Part shown: positions 42,158 through 52,000 of the stretch, piece by piece
How the letters are laid out: each line of letters starts with the position of its first letter
How positions within the stretch are numbered: the first letter of the stretch is position 1
Assembly (NCBI GenBank): GCA_965243545.1
Contig: OZ251573.1
Location: 372,001 to 436,000, forward strand
DNA length: 64,000 bases
Origin: CATQHW01 sp965243545
Lineage (GTDB): Bacteria > Spirochaetota > Spirochaetia > SZUA-6 > Bin103
Reading direction: 5' to 3'
Notes under the pieces: model-generated
What the model saw: the letters and a program-made list of their open reading frames with translations, nothing else
Told to the model about the DNA's origin: nothing
Databases searched by the model: none
Program-made: the position numbers and the translations under genes

Positions 42158-43142
42158 AGCGCCGGCCCGCAGGGGCAACGGAGAGCGACCTTCGGGTTTG
42201 CTTTGTCGGTGGATGGGAGCGGCCTCGTCGGAACGCGGGGGCGGACATCGCGCTCAAGGCTTGCCGTGCCAAGATCGCTGTCACATATGGCTCGGCGTTG
42301 GCGGTGCGGGAATCGTAGCGTCTGACGGCGCGGGGTCGGCTAAGAGATCGGAACACGGCGCGGAGATCGTCGTCAAGGTTACGGCCGGCATGCTTCGGGA
42401 CCGGACGCTTTGGCACGATCATCGCGGCGATACGGGCGTTCAGATCGTAGCGGCGTGTCGGGAAGAATTGGGGAACCGCGCCGAGCAGCTGGAGTGTCCG
42501 GTATCGGATCTAGCCGCGACGGTCGCGTTCGTGACGGTCGCCGGCGATGAGATGATCGCCGGGAACCTCGGGGACGGCGTGGTAGTTGCGTTTTCGAGGG
42601 GCGCAGCGGATGTGCTGATCGCTCCCGATCGCGGTGAGTTCGCGAATGAAACGGTGTTTGTCACGTCGAGTGATGCCGGCGAGCGCCTTCGGATCGTACG
42701 GAGACCGCGAGAGGGCTACGACGGCTTTGCGGTCATTTCGGACGGCGCTGGCGAAAGTCTATATCAGCGGCGTACCGGTTCCGTCGCTCCGGCATTTCTC
42801 CGGATATTTTCGTGGCTTGAAGAGTTCGGGTCCAAGAAAGTGCGTGATGCGTTCGCGGAACAGGTAATGCCGTTACTGATCGGTCGCACGCAGGATGACT
42901 GCACGCTTGCAGTGATGCGGCGCACCTGTGTCTACGAGAGTGAGATTGACGGCCAAGCGGAAACTTTGCAGATGGAGTTGCTTGGCTCCGGAAACACGCG
43001 CGGGCTCAGAAATCGGCTTGCCGTACTGGATGGCTACGGGCGCGGGCTGGACGACGACGGAGTAAGTAGGGACACCGGGCTGTCGAAGCGCACGGTGCGC
43101 GGTCACAGGCGCGCTGTCGATGACTTACGGCGCGCCGGTTAG
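42123..43142 (+). CDS. PP2C-type protein phosphatase (YegK/PphC-like) with helix-turn-helix-like tail
   Basis: About 339 residues. PP2C features in order: GLPCQDRC, IVASDGAGSAKRSEHGA, IAGNLGDGVVV, AVISDGAGESLY and TQDDCTLAVM, giving the metal-binding aspartates. It should remove phosphates placed by the PIN-kinase. After the catalytic domain, ~50 residues contain VSRDTGLSKRTVRGHRRAV, which looks like a recombinase-type helix-turn-helix, unusual for this family. The ATG at 42123 has GAGAAGGTG at good spacing and overlaps the vWA gene by 35 bp; a GTG at 42147 is the alternative. Confidence 0.8.
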   Translation: MKRGSRVGVKCEAPARRGNGERPSGLLCRWMGAASSERGGGHRAQGLPCQDRCHIWLGVGGAGIVASDGAGSAKRSEHGAEIVVKVTAGMLRDRTLWHDHRGDTGVQIVAACREELGNRAEQLECPVSDLAATVAFVTVAGDEMIAGNLGDGVVVAFSRGAADVLIAPDRGEFANETVFVTSSDAGERLRIVRRPREGYDGFAVISDGAGESLYQRRTGSVAPAFLRIFSWLEEFGSKKVRDAFAEQVMPLLIGRTQDDCTLAVMRRTCVYESEIDGQAETLQMELLGSGNTRGLRNRLAVLDGYGRGLDDDGVSRDTGLSKRTVRGHRRAVDDLRRAG

Positions 43143-43218
43143 ACGTCGATGTTCTGTCGTCGCCCTTCGGTTCGGCGGTGCGCGAGCGCGGCCGGGGCGG
43201 TTGCATGTTTGTCGAGGG

Positions 43219-43354
43219 TTGACGGCTTCGTGATCGGCGGCTACGGTCGCCGCCGGGTTCCGAATGCGCGACGATCCCGTGGTCGACCATAGAGGCGGCC
43301 ACCGGCATCGACGAGGCCAACGTCCGTCGCCTCAAGCGGCAGATCGAGGAATGA
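43219..43354 (+). pseudogene. Internally deleted Rpn element remnant
   Basis: The first ~58 bp match the 5' flank and start of the intact rpn element at 53910 (TTGACGGCTTCGTGATCGGC ... TGCGCGACGATC). The sequence then jumps directly to the rpn 3' end, coding PWSTIEAATGIDEA and a stop at 43354. About 875 bp of nuclease-coding sequence is missing. It sits between the convergent PP2C and helicase genes, and its last bases encode the helicase C-terminus on the other strand. Confidence 0.85.
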
Positions 43355-45998
43355 ATAGCATCTCCGGCCAAGATGATGGCCTACGGAATGCCGGAGCGTA
43401 GTCCGCAAGAACGGACTCGAACGCGCCGCTCAAGCGATCCACCATCGCGTTGCTGGTTGCTGGCGACGCGTTGCGACCTGCCTCCGGCGCGAGACCCCTG
43501 AAGGTCATCCTGTTCAGCAATCGGACGAGTTCCCAGTCCCGCATCGGAACCGGTCCGTGGACGCCATCCGCGACACCGAAGATCAGCCGTCGCACCAACG
43601 CGCCTGTACCGGTCACTTCGTCTTCGACGGAGACCACCAGAACTGACTCCGCGATGCCATCCACCGCCGCCACCCTGACCGGCAAATTGCGCGCTTCGTC
43701 AAGGGCGATGTCTATCAGAACGTGTCCGACGCCGAGTACGCGGGACGCCGCATTGGCGCCGCGGAGGCCGCGGTCAAACACAAGTCCGTCGTATCTGTCC
43801 CTCACGGCGTAGTTGCGGGACGTCCACGCTTCCGGGGCTCGTATCTCCAAGCCGTCGTCATGCTTGAAGATTCGTCTACGGTGTCTGCCGACCGCCAGGG
43901 TGAAGAATCGTTCGAGATCGGGAACATCTACGTGCGGGAGATCCCGTCCGACCTGCTGAAAGTCGAATCGCGATACACTGCCGAGCAGCTCGCGAACGGT
44001 GTCCACGACGTCGCGGCCGCCTAGCGTCGCCGTGGCGGTGTCGAACCACGAGGTGAGCCGATCGCCCGTCATTCCTTGGGCGCCGGAGTAGAGCTCGTTG
44101 AACAGCCCCGGTCCGGCCATGCCGACGACCAACTGCGAGATGTCTTCCCGTTGCTCCATGACCGCGGACAAAGCGCGCTGAACTCGTCCCAACTTTGCAT
44201 TCAGTAAATCCCAGATACGGGCCTCTACGGTGTCCGGATTGCGTAGTATGTAGACCGAGACCGGGCGTTGCTGGCCGTACCGCGACAGCCGGCCCACACG
44301 CTGATGAAGCCGCATCGGGTTCCAAGGCATGTCCACGTGCACCAGAACGGCGCAACGCTCTTGCAGGTCGATGCCTTCGCCGCCGGCCTCCGTAGACACG
44401 AGAAATCGCACGCGGCCTGCATTGAACCGGTCGGCTGCGTGCTCGCGAGGTTGACTGACGGTCCCGACCTGGCCGTCCGGCGCTGCCAAGCCATCGAGCC
44501 GATCATCGCCATTGATGAAGGTCGCCGTGTCAAAGCCGAATTCACGATGGAGCGTGTTTACGATAAGCGCCTGCGTGGCCTTGTACTCCGTGAATAGCAG
44601 CACCGGCTCATCGGTGGGCAGGTCTTGACGTATCAGCGCTATCAGGCGTTCCGTCTTGGTCTCGGCAGTTACGTCTTCGCTCAGTGAAATGAGACTGTCG
44701 AGACGCCGAATTTCATCTTCCATGAGCACGATGGCGGCGGAACCCGGCAACCGCTCCTCAGCCTCTGCAATCTCATCGAGCGTCGCCTGTTCGCCATCAG
44801 GCAGGTCAATGGACGCCTCTCGGCCGGCGCGTCCGACAACCTGGGCCAGCATCGTCCGTCGTCTCCGAAGGGCTTGGCGAATCGCGGCGATCGAACTGGC
44901 TGCCAGTTTCTGAAGAGTAGTGAGCACGAGCATGCGCGCGGTCTGCGCCCGGCCATCGAGAGTCGCCGCGTACGCGCGTCCATCGACGATGAATGCGCTG
45001 AGCGTGCGGTAGAAGTGGGCCTCCGGCGCGCTGTAGGCGTATTCGCGATTGCGAACGGTCACCGGTTGGAACAGATGGTCACCCTGAAGGTCGGTTACCG
45101 ACGCCTTATTGTTCCTGATCATCGCTTGCGGCAGCCGCGCGAGCTGTTTGGGGCCGTCGATCTCCGGATCGAAGAGGTCGGGGCGCACGAGCTTCATCAG
45201 CCCGAAGAACCCAAAGTCCTTCCCGCGATGCGGCGTGCCGGTAAAGAACAACAGAGAGTTGATCTTTCCTCGTTCTTGGAGATCGGCGACCAGAGTGTAG
45301 GCAAGTGTCGGGCCGGTGTGCTGGTCGAGACTCAGATGGTGAGCCTCGTCCACCACGACAATATCCCAAGGGTCGGCTTCGAGAAGCCGCCGGCGCGCTC
45401 CTCGCCCATCACCGCGCAGGGTGTGCAAGGATGCCACGACCTGCGACGCCGTACCCCAGAAATCACCGCGCCGGGTATCCGCTTCGGCCACGTAGCGCTG
45501 GAGGCGTATGTCGAACATGTCCTTCAGTCGGTGTTGCCACTGCGCCACCAGCTTCGCTGGCGCCAGGATCAGCAACCTGCGAACGCGCGCGGAAGCGATC
45601 AACGGCATCAGTACGAGACCGCACTCGATGGTTTTTCCAAGCCCCACGTCGTCCGCCACCAACCACCGAAACGGCCACTCTCGGTTCACGGTCCGGCAGA
45701 CCCACAATTGATGCGGGAGCAGCCGCACGCGGGATCTCGAGAAGACGCCCCACTGATCGTTGACCGACGTGATGGCCAGGGCCAGCGCCCGCAAGACCGC
45801 ATCCACAGGCCGGTCGAGGACGCCGTCGCGGAGCGCCACGCGCAACGACGGGGTGGCGGCAATCTCGTCCGCGGGGATCTGTTCCAGGCCGCTGTCAAAT
45901 CGAACAACGACCGTCGCTCCCATATCGGCGACGACGCGGCCGCTCCCGTGCCGCGGATGACTCACGGACGCGCCGCTATCAAGGGGCCGTTCCTTCAT
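43332..45998 (-). CDS. SNF2/RapA-like superfamily 2 helicase
   Basis: An 888-residue helicase. N-terminal small beta domain (SVSHPRHGSGRVVADMGATV), as in RapA/CarD-type Tudor folds. Motor motifs: I DDVGLGKTIE, II VVDEAHHL, III FFTGTPHRG, then LLFTEYKATQ, EGIDLQ and VI RLHQRVGRLSRYGQ. The C-terminal ~250 residues are unassigned. It should translocate on DNA or remodel protein-DNA complexes, as DISARM-type SNF2 proteins do. ATG at 45998 has GAGGCGG upstream and lies 19 bp after the sacsin-like stop, so the two are co-transcribed. The last seven residues (IPRSAA region) are encoded by the Rpn remnant, so the original end was altered. Confidence 0.88.
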   Translation of the reverse strand: MKERPLDSGASVSHPRHGSGRVVADMGATVVVRFDSGLEQIPADEIAATPSLRVALRDGVLDRPVDAVLRALALAITSVNDQWGVFSRSRVRLLPHQLWVCRTVNREWPFRWLVADDVGLGKTIECGLVLMPLIASARVRRLLILAPAKLVAQWQHRLKDMFDIRLQRYVAEADTRRGDFWGTASQVVASLHTLRGDGRGARRRLLEADPWDIVVVDEAHHLSLDQHTGPTLAYTLVADLQERGKINSLLFFTGTPHRGKDFGFFGLMKLVRPDLFDPEIDGPKQLARLPQAMIRNNKASVTDLQGDHLFQPVTVRNREYAYSAPEAHFYRTLSAFIVDGRAYAATLDGRAQTARMLVLTTLQKLAASSIAAIRQALRRRRTMLAQVVGRAGREASIDLPDGEQATLDEIAEAEERLPGSAAIVLMEDEIRRLDSLISLSEDVTAETKTERLIALIRQDLPTDEPVLLFTEYKATQALIVNTLHREFGFDTATFINGDDRLDGLAAPDGQVGTVSQPREHAADRFNAGRVRFLVSTEAGGEGIDLQERCAVLVHVDMPWNPMRLHQRVGRLSRYGQQRPVSVYILRNPDTVEARIWDLLNAKLGRVQRALSAVMEQREDISQLVVGMAGPGLFNELYSGAQGMTGDRLTSWFDTATATLGGRDVVDTVRELLGSVSRFDFQQVGRDLPHVDVPDLERFFTLAVGRHRRRIFKHDDGLEIRAPEAWTSRNYAVRDRYDGLVFDRGLRGANAASRVLGVGHVLIDIALDEARNLPVRVAAVDGIAESVLVVSVEDEVTGTGALVRRLIFGVADGVHGPVPMRDWELVRLLNRMTFRGLAPEAGRNASPATSNAMVDRLSGAFESVLADYAPAFRRPSSWPEMLFIPRSAA

Positions 45999-46017
45999 GT
46001 CACCGCCTCAGAGTCGG

Positions 46018-49000
46018 CTACGGGAACTCGGCTTCATCGTCTGGCGATTCGTCGTCAAAATCCGGCACATCTATCCCAGCATCGTTGAACCATCCGTTTA
46101 GTCGGTCTCTGTGCCGCTTCCGAGTGACGATCTGCAACGGCAGGTCGTAATCCCCGCCGAAGTGCGCTCGCTCGGCGTCCAGGTGTTCGCGACAAAATTC
46201 GAAGATCGTCCGGCTATCGTTCTTGTCTGGCGCCAAGTCAAGCCAAGGTTGGAGTGTCGTCCGAACGCGCTGCGACGGGGTCCAACAATACGGCGCCACC
46301 AGCTTCGCCTCGGACGCGCTGTACACTCCATTGCGCGAAAGCTCGCGCATTAGCCAGTTGCCCGCAATACCGAGCGCCCGGTCGATCGGCGCGGCATCAA
46401 GACCCAAGTGTTGGGCCAATAGCGAGTCACTTGGTCGAAATATGTTGTCCGTGGATGGGGCGCCGTGATCTTCGACAAACAAAGGAAACTTGCGAATCAA
46501 TTCAACGTACACATTCAGCCCGCGCGAAATAGTGTACAGGTCAACGAGCGTCCGTTCCCAGATATGATACGTCTCTTCCGATCGTTCGGGCGAGCTCCAC
46601 GATTCGAGGCGGTCAAGCCATGGTCGGACGGACTTCGGCGGCTCGGATTCCGCAAGTTCCATCCACCATCCTTCGCGCCATCCAGATTCAATGAAACTGC
46701 GATGTTGTCCATCCTGTGTCCGTCCGAACAGCTGATAGCAAGCAAGCGCAAGCATGGTAAACCATGCGGTGCGGTCAATACGAGCTATGGCAAGGTGGGA
46801 TCTGTCGAATCCGTCCGGATAGACACTCTCCGCATATTTCGACCGTTCTCCTTCACGCTCGTCCATCCACCAAGCGTAACATTGGTCCAGAACTTTCGAG
46901 GCGTCGGCCGTTCCATATGACTCGTGGTATGATTGCGCCGGTAAAGTGACTTGGAGTCGCGTCGAATCGAGTTCGACGATGAGCTTCAACCGGTCCTCAT
47001 GCGTCACGTTTTCGAGTAGTGGGTGCGACTCGAATTGCGTCAGTACGTCATCAAGCCAGGTTGGGCGGCCGTACTTCAAGGACTGCGCCAAGTCGGGTCC
47101 GCGCCGGCTGCCTACCAGATACCTGAGCGCGGCCCGTTGCCGTTGTTCATCATGAGCCGCGTAGATCCACTCTTTCAGAGAATGTTGAATGTTCGAGCCA
47201 TAACCGGATTGCATACGCGCAACCTTGAAGAACTCGAGGGCCGCGCCCTGGTATTCTTGGTGAAGCAAGGCGTCGTCTGGCGCGAAGCCGCACAGCAGGG
47301 TCTCCTCGGGGCCGCCGCGCGTCGAGCTTAGTCGTGATACGGGCCGCCACGTACCGTCCTGCGCGAGGAAGCTCGTTCCGCGCGCTGTCTCGAGAATCTC
47401 AGTACGTTCCTGGCGTAGCGGCTCATCTTCGATGGCTGCCTGGGTGATCACTTGCCCAAGGCGTGTCGCGAGCGGAATGTCGATGCATCCATCCTCGCCA
47501 ATTTCGATTTGCAGAAGCTCTGACAGCGTCAGGGATCGAATTGGCCCGAACCCTAGGGTCCTCAGCGGTCTGGCTACCTCGGCGTGGACGACATGATCCT
47601 TCAAGTCCTGCGTGGACCAAGACAGCCACTCACGCGTCGCTTCCAGGATACGGGTGTCAGCCAGCGCTTTGTCCGCGGAACGGGTAACCGACGATGCCGT
47701 CACCAACACGTCGAACGGCGTTCGCAAGCCGGTGGGGACGACGGACCGTTGGGCCGCAAGGTAGCCAAATCCTCTATCGACGGCATGTAGGTGTTGGGCC
47801 AGATCATCGTCAAGGTCCCGTACAAAGAGTTCAAACAGGGTAGCCCAGAAACGGCTCGGAGTCTGGGCGTCCGTCGGATCGTTAAACGACACACCGGCCA
47901 GGGCCGCCCAGTCGGTGTTCACCACATCATGTAGCTCCATAAGCCGCTGTGCGAGGGATACGCCGAGAGCCTCAAATCGCTCCTGCCGATCCTCGACGGT
48001 TCCCGCAAGTCTCCCTCGACCGGGGTCGACCGAAAACGGCCCATGTAGCAACCATCCGGAACCCACGTCCTCTTCCAGCGGCGCAAGGTTCCAAAGTCTT
48101 CGAAGCGTCGAGCCAAAACACTCAAAACCGGCGGCCCCCAACTTGAGCAACAGTTTGTAGTCGTCGCGAAGATCGAGTCTCAGTGCACGCTGCGTCCGTC
48201 CTGAAGCCATTTGGACCACGACTACGTCGATCGATTTGCTAGTGGGAACGGGTAACGCACTGCAGACCACAACTTCCTGCTTGGCGCCGCAAATTTCGAT
48301 CCGTCTGACTCGGCGCGCGAAAGCCGGTAACCACCTCATGGCGCAAAGGAAAGCCTGCGTTGTTTCTGCGCCTAGCTTTGCCATCTTCTCCGTAGCATAA
48401 GGAACGTCAATCACGGTGGCGGTACCGAGGGCGTCGTCGCGAAGCGTCTCGACTTGGCGACGCCCTTCCGCCCACGGTTTCGGCAGCAAACCCCCGACGG
48501 TTTGTAGCGCGATGAATCCGCTTGCCACGCGTACGGTGTCCGAGAGAAGATGGACGCACTTGAAGCCCAGACCAAACTTGCCAGTCACGCCGTCCTCGGG
48601 ACGCTTTTCGGAGTAGTTCATCATCAGCATGCTAAGGAGATCGCGGCGGTAGCCCCGACGACGCCCGTCCTCGGGGTTCGATCCGAGGTGGTTGATCGGA
48701 AGGCCCCAATGCACGATCCGAAATCCGTCCTCGCGGAGATCGACGCGAAAGCACGCATCGCCAAGAACGGCGTGGCGCCTTTTGTAGGCGTCGTCGGCAT
48801 TCTGAAACAACTCGAACAACACGCTTCTACCGCTATATCCCTGATCCCGTATCCTGCCGCGAACTGCTCCGAGTACCTCCGTAGCGGAACGCGGGAGCCG
48901 TATAGCACTCCATAGGTCCTTCTTCGCCTGAGTCAAATCGCCTTCCGAGGGCCGGAATTCCTCCCCTGCCTCATATCGCCTGAGTGCATCCAGGGCGGTT

Positions 49001-52000
49001 GAGCCTTCGGGAAGTTTCAAGTTCGCGAGTAGTGTTGGCAGGCGGTCTCGAAGAAGACTCTGAGTGTCCTCCAACGCCGCCTGATCAACGCGAGCCGCGC
49101 GATCAAGCAAGCTGCCTAAGGCAACCATCCCTTCGCGCTCAAGGCACTCTGTTGCAACGCTTTCGACGAATTTTCGAAACAGCATCGTGGCGTCGGCGGT
49201 GCCGAGCGCCATGTCACCAGCGCGCACTTTCAACACGACCACCTCAATGCGTCTCCGGCCGGCGTTAGCGCGCGTGGGGCGGTCGTTCGGCATACGAGCT
49301 TGAAACTGCGGTGGAGAGATGAGTAGCGACGAAACGTCTTCGCGCAACGAAGCGGTGAACCGGTGACCAGAGAGAGCAGTAACCTCGACGCTGGAGCCTT
49401 CGACTCTTTCTATGAGAATCACCGGTGGGTCACGCTCGTCACAATTAAGCCGGTTCATCTCGATTTCGATGTTCAAGGTGGAGTCCCCGATCAACTCTGA
49501 CGCATATTTCGTCAGAAAAGGGTTTCCACGTCCCGCGATCAGTAGGTAGACACGGATCAAATCGGGAGGAACCCTTCCGCGCCAGTCTTCTAAGAATCCA
49601 CGATGTTGGGCATCGGACCTGCGATAGAGAATCTCTATACGGCCCTCTTGATCGCCATCATTCGGAATGTCGGGATCGACGGGCACCGTATGTTTTCCGG
49701 GGGGACCAATCTCCCGGTAGTCATCGGCAAGCACCTGCTCAGGCAAATAGCCTCGGTCTTCGGGAGCGACGTCTTTGCCGGATCGCCACTCCCCGGATTT
49801 GGTCGGAACCCGTGTGTTGGCAAATACTGTGTTCCGGGCGGCCGCAGTCCATTTGGCGACGGCTTCGAATCCGTGGCGATATGCCGCTTCCGCTGGGTTT
49901 GGACGAACCGCGCTGTTCGCCGCGACCGTCGCCAGCGCGTCGAGATGTTCGCCGGCGACCGTCGAATCGGATTCCGAAAGCTCATGAAAGCACGCTACGG
50001 CTTCCTGGTCGAGACCGCCGTCCATAGAAGACAGCAGAGCGGCGAGCAAGGGCCAACCGGGCAACTTCAGATCGCTAACACCCGCTTTCGCCAATTCGGT
50101 GAACTGTTCAATCGGATAATCCGCCATGGAGCCGAGGCGGGCTTGCAGCCCGGTCTGGTCTATCATCCTGGATAGCGCGGCGATTGAGGAGTGTTTATCT
50201 GGAATTACGTCGGCTCTCTCCAACAGGTCTCGAGTGGGTCGAGGAAGTTCCGTCACGGAAACGAAACTTGCGGAATTGCGGAAATGGCGTGCAGCTGCTT
50301 GTTCGACGGGGAGCGGAAGATTCAGCACGTCGTTCAGCGCGACCGCGGCGCCGTCAACGGTGATCCATGGCACCTCCCGCAAGCGCTTCTTCAAATCCGG
50401 TTCGAGTGGTTTGTCGACGAGCGACTGGGACAAAGCTTCAAGGAGCTCTGTCGCGTAGCAATTGGGGTCCGGGGCGTCGAGGACGGTATTGATCTGGCGT
50501 ATGGGGGACCAAGCGCGTACAATGCGCTGCTGGCGTGGGCGGACCTGTGGATCATCGAAGAGTATGGCGATTGTCACGCGCTGACGTAACCGATCTGGAA
50601 CGGGCCACCCATCTACCCGGAAGAGACCGTCGGCCGGACCTACGGCACCGTCAGAACGATCATGGATCGGTAGGCGGCGCAACAGGGAGTCCGGAAGGCC
50701 GCAGTTCAAGAACGCCTTCCTTTCGGGTTCTGTTGTGTTCAATGATCGAAATAATTCGATTCCGTCATCAATCATGCGTTTGAGGTCGGAAGCGGCCAAG
50801 TCTCTGATTCCAAATTCTTTGCGCTTCTTAGGGGTAAGCACGGCAACGCAGGCGGAAGGCACGAGAAACTCGCCGGGGCGGTGCCGAACAAGCGACGCTA
50901 TGACTCTTTCGATTTCGTCTGGCATTTGCGCTGCATTCCAGAGTGTGGCGGTGTGCGCGCGGGAGTCTCCGCCGCAGAGCTTGGCGATCGCGTCTCTGTC
51001 GTCATCGCCGGTGAGCGATGCCAGCCGTTCGATCAATCGGGCTCGTACGGCTGCGGAGCCGAAATCGGTTGCGCGGTTGATTATCGCGTGGAAGACGGTC
51101 TTCTGGTTTACGGTGCGGGTGAGGTCGTGGATTCCGTCATGGTCGGTGGTGTAGACCACGAGCGGTCGGAACCGAGGTAGCGCGTTGACGAGCGTACGCA
51201 AGGAAGTCTCCACGCCCGGGGCGCGTCGAAATAAGGAATCCTGTTCGGCGCGTGATAGCAACTCTGCAAACGAGAGCACGGCGATGTCTTGAGTCATCGG
51301 GTCACGCGCCCTGAGTATCTTGACGTCGCGAAGGCCGGGTAGTTTAGCGAGTTGATCTATGCGATGGCCGCGCAGCAGCTCCATAGCGGCGGTTTGGGCT
51401 TGACCCGCGAGGCGTTCGTCGTTGTCGCCGATGTAGGCGGCCAGGGCCGGCAGGAGATTGGTGAGGTCCGTCTCTGACGGATATGAACGACCGTCTGTTT
51501 CAAGTAGATCGGCCCGAACCGGCAATAATGCAGCGTCCGATGCCGCTAGGGAGCGGAGTATCCTTCGATGGGTTGACCGAGGGAGCGCGAAAAATGGACT
51601 GGTGGGAATATGCTTGAGATGCTTGAGAAGGTTCCTGATTTGGTCGGATGGCGCGAAGCGGTGCTCAGAATCAAGCGTTGCTTTGCGGAGGGCGTTGACC
51701 ATGTGAGGCGCGATCGTGGTGCAATGGTGGCCGGTCATCTCGGTCAACAGAGCATTGAGAAGCGCGGCCAGCGGTTCAGACTGGAAGGCCAGCGGCGAAA
51801 GCGTGGAAAAGAGGGAGTGGAGTTCGTCCGCGGTCCATTGCATCGGCGATGCCGTGATGGCCGTGCTCCGGTCGATGCACAACGTGATGTCGCGGGCGTG
51901 CGCCCACCGGTCGATGTGCTCGAACAACCGGTCGATGCGCTCGGGACGGGACGCCAGGATCTTCGGCAAAGGGCGGAGCGTGGCATTCCTGGGAACCAGA

